Positions 32,119 to 40,991 of a stretch of 64,000 nucleotides of DNA are shown here, piece after piece (positions within the stretch are counted from its first letter, which is position 1; every line of letters begins with the position of its first letter). The notes below the pieces were generated by a model, which did no database searches, was not told the DNA's origin, and saw only the letters and a list, made by a program, of their open reading frames with translations. The position numbers were made by a program, and so were the translations under genes. This DNA is from Haloglomus litoreum (GTDB taxonomy: Archaea > Halobacteriota > Halobacteria > Halobacteriales > Haloarculaceae): assembly GCF_029338515.1 (NCBI RefSeq), contig NZ_CP119988.1, positions 3,224,001 to 3,288,000 on the forward strand. Direction: 5' to 3'.

Positions 32119-32493
32119 ATGGTCTGGAACCTCCTCACCCTCATCGTCGCCTATCTTATCGCGTGCGCTGGGGCCTACGCGCTCCACGAAGCTGCCCACT
32201 ACGTCGTCCACGCGCGATATGCCGAGACGGTATCGCTCACCATCGCGTGGCCGGCGCCCTCCGTGACCGCCACGTACGGCCTCGACGGCTCGCCGACCGT
32301 GGCGCGACTGGGCTCGGTCGCCCCCACGGTCGTCTTCGCGCCGCTCGTGGGGCTGGGCATCTACCTCTACATGACCTTCTACCCGATTCCGACCCTCTCG
32401 CCGACGGTCTGGACGATGGTCGCGGTGCCGCTGCTCATCCTCGTCTACCCGACGGCCGACGACCGGCACGGGTACTGGTACGGCTTGCAGTAG
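32119..32493 (+). CDS. Minimal membrane HExxH metalloprotease-like protein
   Basis: A 124-residue protein. TM1 contains the zinc-protease motif HEAAH (ALHEAAHYVVHARY); two more TMs follow (VVFAPLVGLGIYLYMTFY; TVWTMVAVPLLILVY). The motif on a membrane helix is like site-2 (M50) intramembrane proteases or the DUF3267 group. The protein is shorter than typical S2P, and a third zinc ligand is not certain (a C-terminal DDRHGYW is one option). It may process a membrane-bound regulator. Confidence 0.55.
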   Translation: MVWNLLTLIVAYLIACAGAYALHEAAHYVVHARYAETVSLTIAWPAPSVTATYGLDGSPTVARLGSVAPTVVFAPLVGLGIYLYMTFYPIPTLSPTVWTMVAVPLLILVYPTADDRHGYWYGLQ

Positions 32494-32626
32494 CGGCTCT
32501 GTGGCGAGAGCGTGCGCTGCCGCCGTGAATGGTCGTGTCTCCTACACAGAAAGGGGTGGTTCTACCCCCACTCTGAGGATAAAAACTAGGTTGCTGTAAA
32601 CGCACGATAGGGTAGGGTATCTGTGC

Positions 32627-33253
32627 ATGAGCAAGGTAGCCGGCTACGTCCGCGTCTCGACGGAGCAGCAACGAGAGGAACAGAGCCACGAACAGCAGCG
32701 GGAGAAGCTCACCACCTGGGCTAACCGCAACGACCACGAGATCGAGGTCTTCGAGGACATCGCCATCTCCGGTCAGTCGGATGACCGGCCAGCGTACGAG
32801 GAGATGATGGACCGTCTCGACGAGTTCGACATGGTGGCGGTCAGGGAGCTGTCACGGTTCGGCCGCTCGCTCAAGCGCGTCCTTCAGGATATCGAACGCC
32901 TCGACGAGCACGGTGTCGAGTTCAACTCGATCACGGAGGACTTCTCGACGGACTCGGCGATGGGGACGGCGATGCTCCAGATGATCGGTGTGTTCAACGA
33001 GTTCTGGGCGAACCTCGCCCGGGAGCGGGCGCTGGAGAATGTCCAGCGGCGCCGTGAGAACGGCGAGCCGGTCGGCCGCCCGAAGAAGCTGGACGAGGAG
33101 CAACGAGCGGAGGTGTTCGACCTGCGCCGAGCTGGAGTCTCCTACACGAGCATCGCACGCGTGATGGAAGCCGACCCGGAGACGCCCGACTCGATCTCAC
33201 GCGAGACGATCAGACGCTACTGTAACGATGAGGGCGTGACCCCCGAGACATGA
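32627..33253 (+). CDS. Serine recombinase (resolvase/invertase family)
   Basis: A 208-residue protein with the complete resolvase catalytic domain: nucleophile Ser11 (GYVRVSTEQQ), arginines in VRELSRFGRS, the E-helix region (DFSTDSAMGTAMLQMIGVFNEFWANLARER), then a C-terminal HTH (GRPKKLDEEQRAEVFDLRRAGVSYTSIARVM). It could resolve multimers, which matters for an element found as a tandem repeat. The DNA before it has a GGGGTGG/CTACCCCC hairpin (32554-32572) and AGGGTAGGGTAT, possible res sites. Confidence 0.85.
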   Translation: MSKVAGYVRVSTEQQREEQSHEQQREKLTTWANRNDHEIEVFEDIAISGQSDDRPAYEEMMDRLDEFDMVAVRELSRFGRSLKRVLQDIERLDEHGVEFNSITEDFSTDSAMGTAMLQMIGVFNEFWANLARERALENVQRRRENGEPVGRPKKLDEEQRAEVFDLRRAGVSYTSIARVMEADPETPDSISRETIRRYCNDEGVTPET

Positions 33254-33477
33254 CGGCGGATAGCGACACACGAGCCGTCCGAGACGCACTGCTCGACAAA
33301 CTCAACGAGGCGGGCTCGCGGACGAAGGACCGCCTGGTGGCCATTGTCGCTGCGGCAGAAGGGGTTGATGAGACGGCCGTGGAACGGGAGTTCGGCAAGC
33401 TTCTGGTCGGGGGACACGTCGAGGGGCTCCCTGGCATCGAGGGTGCCTTCATTCTCGTCGAGGACCCACGCGACTAA
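33250..33477 (+). CDS. 75-residue partner of the serine recombinase
   Basis: Acidic helical protein (DTRAVRDALLDKLNEAGSRTKDRLVAIVAAAEGVDETAVEREFGKLLVGGHV), with HTH-like spacing in the second half. It overlaps the recombinase stop by 4 bp (ATGA), so the two are co-expressed. Could be a directionality or accessory factor; inference from pairing. Confidence 0.6.
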   Translation: MTADSDTRAVRDALLDKLNEAGSRTKDRLVAIVAAAEGVDETAVEREFGKLLVGGHVEGLPGIEGAFILVEDPRD

Positions 33478-33669
33478 TCCCTGCACACGACCTCCGGGGC
33501 AGAGCGCCGATCTCGTGTGGCGGACTGATTCTCGGGCGCTGTAGACTGCAGGGTGGGTGGTGTCTCTCCCGGACGGCCGCCGACCGGCGTGGCTACCTCT
33601 GCGGCTCACCGGAGGCGCATCCTCGCGAAGGCAAAGAACACAAATGGGCGCGTTCGAATCGCCTCACTC

Positions 33670-34149
33670 ATGACCAGTGGCGGGCGCGAGGAGCCGCCCT
33701 ACGAGGTGATCGACTACCTGGAGGCGAATGGCCCAGCCCCAGGCTCGGATCTCCCGACCGAGGTAGCGGCTCGCCATCGTGCGGTCGGCGTCCACTCGTT
33801 CACGATTCGGGGGGCGAGAAATGGGGCTGGTGCGAGCTTCGGGAAACAGGTCGTTGCCGTCTACCACCTCAAAGAGCACCCGCCGGCCGAAGTCATCGAC
33901 GCTTTCCTCGAAGCGAACGAGCACCTCATCGAGCACGGGACCCCGAACGGGCTGGTCCGACGATTCGGCGGCCACGGGCCGGCGTGGCGCGATGCTGCTC
34001 GAACCGTACTCGAAGAGGAATACGGGATGCCGACCGGCGATCCGGGCCCCGACTCGCGAGGCTCGCCACAGAAGGTCAAATGCCCCCGCTGCGAGGAGTT
34101 CATCGACGACCTCGGTTCTCACCTCCGTAATGGGTGTGAGGGAGACTGA
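33670..34149 (+). CDS. Zinc-finger hypothetical protein
   Basis: A 159-residue protein. ATG at 33670 is chosen over upstream starts because preceding codons are low-complexity. An N-terminal HTH-like stretch (PPYEVIDYLEANGPAPGSDLPTEVAARHRAV) and a C-terminal C2HC-type finger (CPRCEEFIDDLGSHLRNGC). Possibly a transcription factor. About 160 bases after it are non-coding. Confidence 0.6.
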   Translation: MTSGGREEPPYEVIDYLEANGPAPGSDLPTEVAARHRAVGVHSFTIRGARNGAGASFGKQVVAVYHLKEHPPAEVIDAFLEANEHLIEHGTPNGLVRRFGGHGPAWRDAARTVLEEEYGMPTGDPGPDSRGSPQKVKCPRCEEFIDDLGSHLRNGCEGD

Positions 34150-34313
34150 AGGCCTCGCCGGAGCAGCGCACGCTGCCGATTGCCCTGGAATTGGATGTGC
34201 GAGGCTCTGTCGAAACCCTCAATCGGTGATAGGTTCTGACTGCTGTGCTGAATACACAGCGCATATGCAGCAATCGACGCTGGATTCAAGAGCTAAGTCA
34301 GAGTGGATGCAGT

Positions 34314-34697
34314 ATGGAACCCCGGAATTTCCTGCGTGTGGAGGGACTGGCTGTCTTGGGGATTGCGCTGGCTGGGTATTTCACCCTTGATGGCTCAGTT
34401 TGGTTGCTGCTCATTCTTGCGCTAGCCCCCGACTTATCGATGATTGGGTATCTCGCTGGTACTCGAATCGGCAGTCTGAGCTATAATATCGTCCATACGT
34501 ACACATTACCGCTCGCCCTCGGTAGCCTCGGCTTCTGGGCTGACATCCGAATGGCCCTCCTTATCGCTCTGATTTGGGCTGCCCACATCGGAGCTGACCG
34601 TCTCGTGGGATATGGTCTGAAATTCGAATCCGGATTCAAAGACACACATCTCAGTACCCAGCCTGCTCCAGTGGACGCCTTCACCAAATCTGATTAA
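34314..34697 (+). CDS. DUF4260 membrane protein
   Basis: A 127-residue protein matching DUF4260 in detail: RVEGLAVLGIALAGYF, LILALAPDLSMIGYLAGTRIGSLSYN, HTYTLPLALGSLGF, ALIWAAHIGADRLVGYGLKFESGFKDTHL. Four TM helices. Biochemical role unknown in the family. ATG at 34314 starts the conserved part; an upstream start would add 23 unrelated residues. A stray chromosomal-type gene, likely cargo. Confidence 0.85.
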   Translation: MEPRNFLRVEGLAVLGIALAGYFTLDGSVWLLLILALAPDLSMIGYLAGTRIGSLSYNIVHTYTLPLALGSLGFWADIRMALLIALIWAAHIGADRLVGYGLKFESGFKDTHLSTQPAPVDAFTKSD

Positions 34698-35061
34698 TAA
34701 TCGAACAGCTCTGCTGACTTCACGCTCTATATGCAGCACGCCGTTGCTGTCAGATGAGTTCTACCTCCTCCGAGTAGGAGCGGGGTGAACACAGCCCTGC
34801 TAATCACTCGTCGAGCCAGGAGAAACCACCTTGTCGAGATTCCTGCCTGAAACTCGAAGCCTCATCGTGGTATAAGCAGAGGGGCGATTCGGGTTCGCAT
34901 TCGCCTCGATCTCGCTCGGCACCGCCGGATTGTGAACACAATCTGCGGGGGTCACGAGCACCCGATGTGAACACATCCGGAGTATCCCCGAGGAGCTGTA
35001 ACATCTCGAGTGCGACTGGTGGGGGTCGCACCCGACTAGTTCCGGCAATCGAGCGTAATAA
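34698..35061. other. Intergenic region with TGTGAACACA-type dyads
   Basis: No gene I can support. A minus-strand frame (34804-35031) looks partly protein-like but has no start context. Three near-identical dyads occur: GGTGAACACAG near 34786, ATTGTGAACACAAT near 34927, GATGTGAACACATC near 34966. A fourth is at 30969. They suggest binding sites for one regulator. Confidence 0.35.
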
Positions 35062-35069
35062 TTCAAGAG

Positions 35070-36006
35070 GCTCTGGTGAATCGCTTGACTGCGTCGGATT
35101 CGACCGTTAGAACGAGGAAGATGAAGCGGGAAACCGTCGATGCTCTATGTCGAAGATTTCCCGCTTCACAAGCAAAGCCGTCCAGTTAGCTAAAAATGCT
35201 GTTGGTGAGCGAGGCGAAGTCGCCGCCCCCGAAGGGGGTGGCGGCTTCGCCGAGTATGCGGTCGTGTCGCTGCACTGTCTGCGGGTTTACTTGGAGAAAT
35301 CGTACCGAGAAACACTCGATCTGCTGAGCGAGATGCCACAAATACTGGCCGAGATCGGCCTCGACGAGGCCGATCTCCCCGACCACTCGACGTTAGTGAA
35401 GGCGTTTGACAGGCTCAAGACAGCACTCTGGCGCGTGCTGCTCCGACTCTCGTCGGAGCTGCACGACCCGAGCGGACACGCCGCGATCGACGCGACATTC
35501 TTCGACCGCGAGAACGCCAGCAAGCACTACTGCCGCCGGACGAATTACCGCGTCCAGACGCTGAAAACGACCGCTCTGGTTGACACAGAAACGCAAGCGG
35601 TTCTCGACGTTCATTGCTCGACCGGAAAACCACACGACACCCACCTCGGCTGGCAGGTCGCCCGCCGCAACGCGGGCGACCTGACCAGCCTCGCCGCCGA
35701 CAAGGGCTACGACTGGATGGAATTACGCGAGAAACTGAGGGAAGACGGCGTGAGACCGCTGATCAAACACCGCGAGTTCCGGCCCATCGATCACGCGCAC
35801 AACGCGCGGATCGATGGGCCTCGCTACCGCCAACGATCGATGTGTGAGACCGTCTTCTCGGCGATTAAGCGCACGCTCGGCGACGCCGTGCGTGCGCGAG
35901 CATGGTTTCGTGAGTTCCGAGAAATCGTCCTGAAATGTGTCGTTCACAACATCAAGCGAGCCGTCACACCGTGAGATCAAACGCCCTCTGGCGATTCACC
36001 AGAGCC
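35070..36006 (+). mobile_element. IS5-family insertion sequence with 8-bp target duplication
   Basis: A 937-bp element bounded by perfect 16-bp inverted repeats GGCTCTGGTGAATCGC (35070-35085) and its complement (35991-36006). Both sides carry ATTCAAGA (35062-35069 and 36007-36014), the 8-bp target duplication expected for this group (ISH1-like). One intact transposase gene inside, so it is probably active or recently so. It abuts the 3' end of the methyltransferase gene. Confidence 0.9.
35147..35974 (+). CDS. IS5-family transposase
   Basis: A 275-residue DDE transposase: first Asp in HAAIDATFFDRENASKHY, second in LAADKGYD, and the final Glu in the CETVFSAIKRTLGDAVRAR helix (Y/E-R/K signature). 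Length and motifs fit the ISH1 group of IS5. The gene is complete, between inverted repeats with a target duplication. Confidence 0.9.
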   Translation: MSKISRFTSKAVQLAKNAVGERGEVAAPEGGGGFAEYAVVSLHCLRVYLEKSYRETLDLLSEMPQILAEIGLDEADLPDHSTLVKAFDRLKTALWRVLLRLSSELHDPSGHAAIDATFFDRENASKHYCRRTNYRVQTLKTTALVDTETQAVLDVHCSTGKPHDTHLGWQVARRNAGDLTSLAADKGYDWMELREKLREDGVRPLIKHREFRPIDHAHNARIDGPRYRQRSMCETVFSAIKRTLGDAVRARAWFREFREIVLKCVVHNIKRAVTP

Positions 36007-36019
36007 ATTCAAGAGGAAA

Positions 36020-38404
36020 TTACGCTTCTAGTCCCAGTATAGACTCGATTTGTTGGTCAATTTCGGATAGCTTCTCGGCTTCCTTTTCTCCGTCCCCTTC
36101 TCGTCTGGCTGCACACAGGCCCTCGAAGAGTTCGGCCAACTGGCTACAGACAGGCTCGTCCAGTTCTCTCGGATCGATAACCGGAGCGGATTCCAGTTGG
36201 CTGATTTCGAGTTTTTCCAAGCCGCTATAGTCATGGCTGGATTTACTGAGAATTCGTTCAACAAAAGTACTATTCAGATACGCCAGCAGGGCGTCTCGGT
36301 CATGATCCTTATAGTCGAAATCAAGTGAGATGTTGTGGACGTTATTGAGCGTCAACAATCCCATCTCGTTCCGGTAGAATTGGAACCCATTCCGATTCAT
36401 GTACTTACCGAGGATTGGAGTAGGCTCCCGTGAATCCACCCGATACCACGGGTTCCTTCCTGAAACGAGTGTTCCGTCTGTCACGCCCTCCTTTTCACCC
36501 TTCTCCAGATAGTTAAGAACGCTCTGACACTCTATCTCCGACTTATCGATAACTCCCTCCTCATCAAAACAATAGAGCAACCAGACATCATCGCCATTGT
36601 CTCGCCATTCCTCCCAGTCTGATTTCTTGATGTTGAGGATATCGAGTCCTCTCGCAGTACGAAGAATCCGCTCGCGATATTGACGTGGAATCGAATGTCG
36701 GTCTACATCATCAGATGATAGACAGAAGAAATCGTTTTTTCCCGTCGCAATTCCTCGCTTGATGGTCGCGACATCATTGAAAGGGACCAATTCAGGAAAC
36801 TCGCCAATGTCGGTTTCACTAAAATAGTGGGTCCAGCGTTCGGTCGGCGTTAGAATCTCCTGTGCAATCCCTGTCACGAAGTCCACTTCTGGGCGTTCTG
36901 CAAGAGATTCAGTATCCGAGAGGAACTCCTCGGCGTTGCTTGTCGACGGCCATTCATTAACCCGGACGAACTGCGTCTCGTGAGTGGAATCCGGGGAGGC
37001 AGCCTCCAGAAGCAGGATGCTTGGTCTGGTCCGAACTCCCTCAAATACCTCCACACTGTCATCGAGTTGTATCACAGCATGAATTGCGAATCTCCTGAGG
37101 AGATACTGCTTAAGTTTGCGTCCGAAATTCGTATCCATGAATCGGGAGGGAATGATGAATGCTGCTCTTCCTCCCGGAGTTAGGAACTGTGCTGAGTGAA
37201 TCAGGAAGTACCCATACAGTGGAGTTTTTTCAAGGAAATTGAATCCAGTCTCATCAGATACTACGCGATTCAGATCAGACTTCATCTGGTTATCCAAAGC
37301 CTGATGGCGCGAATAGGGAGGGTTCCCAATCACACCATCATATTCTTGCAATCTATCTTTGCCAGAGAATATTGGGCTAAATTGGATGAAGTCGCCTTGG
37401 TGAAGGTCTGGAGAGCCGCCTCCGTCGGCGAGCTTCAGAGATGTCGCTGCCATCGTGATCGCAATCTCATCGATATCGATTCCGGTAAGATCCCGCAGTG
37501 GATGAGCCGCCCCCTTTTCGATTTTCTTCGATAGAACCTGGTAAGACAGCTGGCCCGCACCGATACCAGGATCTAAAACTCGGTCGTCGGAATTTTGGAC
37601 CGTCCAAGATGCCATGAATTCGCTGATGTGGGGTGGGGTGGCGAACTGACCGAGGTTTCGCCGTGACGATTGGGAAACCAGGGCCTCGTATGTGTCGGAA
37701 AGTACGCTAGCGGGGTTTGCAGACCGGATGAATGCATTACGTAATGCTAACAGGATGCTGTCTACCTCGCCTGGGCTATCCTTGACGACCTCGTCGACGA
37801 GGGAGGGTTTGAAACCTTGATTCTCTGTTAGTTGGTGGGCCTTGTCGAAGCATTCGCTCCAGTCCAACTCGAGTGAAAGTGGAGCGAGAGAATCCTCCTC
37901 TTTCTGGTGAAGGGAATATAGCGTCGCCTTCAGAAACCGATTGAAAACAGCGACTCGTGCTGAATAGGATTCAATCGGGGTGTTCTCTGTATTGACTCTC
38001 TCGGTAGCCCACTCCGTCACACTGGTTGTTATGCTGCCGTTGAGCCCTTGTGCAAGTCTCAGGATAGTCTCGGAGAGAAGTTCCGTCACAGTCCGGTCGT
38101 CTATTGTTGAGACTTCCGAGGAGAAATCTATCTGCGTATTCAGGGTCCATCGAAATGAATTTCCGAACTTCTCAGATTCAATTACGCCGAAATCATCCAG
38201 CCGGTGGAGTTTATTGAGAGCAGTCTTAGTGCAACAACCGAGGTTATCCTTCACACCGCTCGTTTTATCCACGTCGTCTAGTCCTACTGTCAATAGGGTC
38301 CGGAAAAGAGGAAATTCGGCACGGTACTGGCCGGTTCTTCTTTCCCGGGTATTCGACATACAGTGTCCATTACAAGCGTTTGTAAAGGCCTTTTCGGACT
38401 CCAT
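36020..38404 (-). CDS. N6-adenine DNA methyltransferase (Eco57I/TaqI class)
   Basis: A 794-residue protein. A winged-helix-like N-terminus (TALNKLHRLDDFGVIESEK) and a helical region lead to the amino-methyltransferase core: FATPPHISEFM, motif I DPGIGAGQLSYQVL, motif II GIDIDEIA, motif III GDFIQF, catalytic motif IV NPPY (GVIGNPPYSRH). The C-terminal half resembles the target-recognition part of M.TaqI/Eco57I enzymes. No PD-(D/E)xK nuclease motif is seen, so it is not an obvious type IIG enzyme. Translation may begin at 38404 or 38359. The gene is A+T-rich, divergent from the kinase operon with a 121-bp shared promoter region, and likely marks self DNA for that system. Confidence 0.8.
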   Translation of the reverse strand: MESEKAFTNACNGHCMSNTRERRTGQYRAEFPLFRTLLTVGLDDVDKTSGVKDNLGCCTKTALNKLHRLDDFGVIESEKFGNSFRWTLNTQIDFSSEVSTIDDRTVTELLSETILRLAQGLNGSITTSVTEWATERVNTENTPIESYSARVAVFNRFLKATLYSLHQKEEDSLAPLSLELDWSECFDKAHQLTENQGFKPSLVDEVVKDSPGEVDSILLALRNAFIRSANPASVLSDTYEALVSQSSRRNLGQFATPPHISEFMASWTVQNSDDRVLDPGIGAGQLSYQVLSKKIEKGAAHPLRDLTGIDIDEIAITMAATSLKLADGGGSPDLHQGDFIQFSPIFSGKDRLQEYDGVIGNPPYSRHQALDNQMKSDLNRVVSDETGFNFLEKTPLYGYFLIHSAQFLTPGGRAAFIIPSRFMDTNFGRKLKQYLLRRFAIHAVIQLDDSVEVFEGVRTRPSILLLEAASPDSTHETQFVRVNEWPSTSNAEEFLSDTESLAERPEVDFVTGIAQEILTPTERWTHYFSETDIGEFPELVPFNDVATIKRGIATGKNDFFCLSSDDVDRHSIPRQYRERILRTARGLDILNIKKSDWEEWRDNGDDVWLLYCFDEEGVIDKSEIECQSVLNYLEKGEKEGVTDGTLVSGRNPWYRVDSREPTPILGKYMNRNGFQFYRNEMGLLTLNNVHNISLDFDYKDHDRDALLAYLNSTFVERILSKSSHDYSGLEKLEISQLESAPVIDPRELDEPVCSQLAELFEGLCAARREGDGEKEAEKLSEIDQQIESILGLEA

Positions 38405-38525
38405 TCTCGTGCCGTATTATTTTAATTAGGATATACACAATTGCTAGACAATTTGAGTGAAAGCATCGGAATCGATGGCTACCAAGAAACTTTAACACGC
38501 GGAGAATAAGGAGAATTGAGTAACC
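38405..38525. promoter_or_regulatory. Divergent promoter of methyltransferase and kinase operon
   Basis: A 121-bp A+T-rich gap. On the plus strand ACTTTAACA (about 38488-38496) is a TATA-like box some 30 bp from the kinase GTG, and AAGGAG (38509-38514) is a ribosome-binding site. On the left, TATTATTTTAATTAGG (about 38416-38430) is likely the leftward TATA region. Shared control of the two arms is plausible. Confidence 0.5.
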
Positions 38526-40991
38526 GTGTCTCAGACAGACCGTGAGGAGATACTAGAATCTGGTGAGACTACCTTCTCTAGCGACAGCAAACTTCTCTCG
38601 GAGATCGGGGAGCGGCTAATCGCAACCCCCGACATCGCCTTAGCCGAGCTCATCAAGAATAGTTACGACGCGGACGCAACGAAGTGCAACATATGGTTGG
38701 AGGATGACCGAGAGACCCTTGTCGTGAAGGACGACGGTCATGGGATGACCAAAGAAGAATTCCTCAACTATTGGATGACCGTCGCGACTACAAGCCGACT
38801 TGAGCAGGAAACCTCCAAGAGATATAATCGGGAACTTACCGGAGCGAAGGGGGTAGGGCGGTTCGCAGTCCGGAATCTCGGACTTGAGCTTGAATTGAGT
38901 ACAGTTGCTAAATACGACGAACATGATGAATATAGGAGGCTGACCGCATATTTCCGATGGGCAGATTTCGAGAGCGGGGAACAATTGGAAGAAGAAAACG
39001 TTGAGTACGTAATTGAGCCAGCGACCGAGTCAGAGGAAGGAACAGAACTCCGCATCTCTGATCTTCAAGACTCTTGGACTCAGGAGGAGTTGGAAGAGGT
39101 CTCCGGAGAGGTTCTCGATATCATCTCGGCACCTTACGAAACGAATCGGTCGTTAATGGACCAAGACGACGAACAAGTCGATCCTGGTTTCTCAGTATAT
39201 TTTGCTCCACCAGGAGAAGGGTCACCCACGAAAAGCGCAGCACAGGAGATTTACGAGCGGTATGTTGCAAAGATAAGTATAGAGATCGAAGCTGACAAGC
39301 TAACCTACGAATGCGAATATCCCTATGGTTATGATGAAGATGAAGCAGAGGAACGAACGTACGAATTTACTCTCGACAGGAATCTAATAGGGGACCTACA
39401 TGGTGAGATACGGTATTTTAACCGAAATTATCCCGGGGTTTTCCGGGGGATGGACAAAATCGACGGACGTTCTGCCCCAAAGTGGCTCAAAGAGAATGGG
39501 GGAATCCGAGTTATTGACAAAAATTTCCGCGTACCACCGTATGGAGACCAAGGGAACGACTGGCTAAATATTTCTGAGTCGCACGCACGTCGAGAGCGGG
39601 CATGGCGTTCGTCCTTTGCTGCCGCTCTTACCGCCGATGATGAGATATCTGACGATGAGGTCGAAGAGAGCCAGCTCAATTTACCTCGGAAGAACCAAGT
39701 TCTCGGAGCACTCCAGGTATCCAGCCACAGACCAGAACATACCAGTGTAGATCGTGGCAGTATCGACCATCTCGTTCCTGCGATGGACCGCCAAGGATTC
39801 GTTGAAAACGACGCGATGAATCAACTGGTGGATGTGGCTCGAGGGGGGTTGGAAATCATTGCCATCTTGGACAGGGAAGAGAAACTCCGAAGGGAGCAAG
39901 CGGAGGCCGAGGACGCTGGTTCGGAGCTCCAATCTGAAATCAAGGAGACGAAGGAGCAATTAGAGGAAGAAATTGATGAGATCGTCGACGAGCTAGATTC
40001 TACCACAGCGGACGAATCCGTCAGCGACGCTGACAATGGTACTACCTCCACCGGTGCCAGCGAGAATGGGGACAGCAGTCTCGGAGACTTCGTTGATACC
40101 GGGGACACCGATACAGGAAGTTCTACACAAAGTTCAGTTTCGGACGCTGGGGGAGTGTCTAGCGAGAAGGTCCGCGAGAAGCTCACCGAAGATATCAAAC
40201 CAGAGATTGAGGAGTCCTACAGCGAATTAGAAGCAAGAGTCCAAGAGTACGAGGAGGCTCAAGAGAACCTACGAACCTCTGTCGAGTCGATGTACCTCAT
40301 GAGCGCAGTAGCTGCGTTCATGACTCACGAGACAGGAGAACTACTTAGAGAGGCGGACAACATGATCGAGGCCTGGGAACAGGTTCCAGAGGAGGAACGT
40401 GACGAAGCGTTCGAGTCGAGATTAGAGACAACAAAAGAGGCAAAGGAGAAATTCAACAAGCAACTGGGTTACGCGAAGCGGTTCATGACTGGTCTTGATG
40501 AAGGGTTACAGAACGAGCTCTTCGTAAATGGCAAATTGGACGAAGTGATTCACCAGTTCGATCACTATACAGAGGAACGATATATCGAGATTGAAAGGAA
40601 TGTCCCACAGCGCCTCAAGACTCCAGAATTGAATCCCAGCATCTACACGGGCGTAATTATGAATCTCTTCACTAATGCTGTTAAAGCCGTTCTAGATGTG
40701 CCAGCAAAGGACCCAGGAAGGATAATCCGATTCGACGCTGAAAATCGGGACGGCTGGCACATACTTCGTGTCTCCGACACAGGTGTGGGGATTCCAGAAG
40801 GAATGGAAGAGCGGATCTTCGACCCGCTTTTCTCGACAACCGATATCTCGGATGAGGGGCCACTCGGGAGTGGTGTCGGTCTCGGACTGTATGTGGTTAA
40901 GCGAGTCGTCGAACGCTCTGATGGACAAATCGAGGTTGTTGAGCCTCCGGAGGGGTTCGAAACCTGTTTCGAAGTTAGGTTCAAACGATGA
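38526..40991 (+). CDS. Dual-GHKL protein: Hsp90-like ATPase plus histidine-kinase module
   Basis: An 821-residue protein, GTG start. Residues 25-115 carry an Hsp90/MutL-type GHKL ATP site: N box ELIKNSYDAD (41-50), DDGHGM (69-74), GAKGVGRFA (107-115). Residues 470-590 are acidic coiled coil and low-complexity linker. The C-terminal third is a histidine-kinase-like unit: H-box FMTHETGELL with His601, N box NLFTNAVKAV (Asn717), DTGVGIPEG (751-759), GSGVGLGLYVV (781-791). Two ATP-binding GHKL domains in one chain are uncommon. With the next gene's receiver domain this looks like a cytoplasmic two-component relay, perhaps sensing foreign DNA. A+T-rich, probably transferred. Confidence 0.8.
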   Translation: MSQTDREEILESGETTFSSDSKLLSEIGERLIATPDIALAELIKNSYDADATKCNIWLEDDRETLVVKDDGHGMTKEEFLNYWMTVATTSRLEQETSKRYNRELTGAKGVGRFAVRNLGLELELSTVAKYDEHDEYRRLTAYFRWADFESGEQLEEENVEYVIEPATESEEGTELRISDLQDSWTQEELEEVSGEVLDIISAPYETNRSLMDQDDEQVDPGFSVYFAPPGEGSPTKSAAQEIYERYVAKISIEIEADKLTYECEYPYGYDEDEAEERTYEFTLDRNLIGDLHGEIRYFNRNYPGVFRGMDKIDGRSAPKWLKENGGIRVIDKNFRVPPYGDQGNDWLNISESHARRERAWRSSFAAALTADDEISDDEVEESQLNLPRKNQVLGALQVSSHRPEHTSVDRGSIDHLVPAMDRQGFVENDAMNQLVDVARGGLEIIAILDREEKLRREQAEAEDAGSELQSEIKETKEQLEEEIDEIVDELDSTTADESVSDADNGTTSTGASENGDSSLGDFVDTGDTDTGSSTQSSVSDAGGVSSEKVREKLTEDIKPEIEESYSELEARVQEYEEAQENLRTSVESMYLMSAVAAFMTHETGELLREADNMIEAWEQVPEEERDEAFESRLETTKEAKEKFNKQLGYAKRFMTGLDEGLQNELFVNGKLDEVIHQFDHYTEERYIEIERNVPQRLKTPELNPSIYTGVIMNLFTNAVKAVLDVPAKDPGRIIRFDAENRDGWHILRVSDTGVGIPEGMEERIFDPLFSTTDISDEGPLGSGVGLGLYVVKRVVERSDGQIEVVEPPEGFETCFEVRFKR

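Noticed and set aside
31822-32469. A 215-codon minus-strand frame between 31822 and 32469
   Set aside because: Overlaps the HExxH membrane-protein gene antisense and crosses a composition boundary; no motif or start context.
34800-35066. Minus-strand frames of 75 and 88 codons upstream of the IS
   Set aside because: They overlap each other in different frames, contain the TGTGAACACA dyads and lack start signals; one looks faintly protein-like but cannot be supported.
36020-38404. Single-chain type IIG restriction enzyme
   Set aside because: No PD-(D/E)xK motif is seen before the methyltransferase core; the N-terminus looks like a winged helix and helices.
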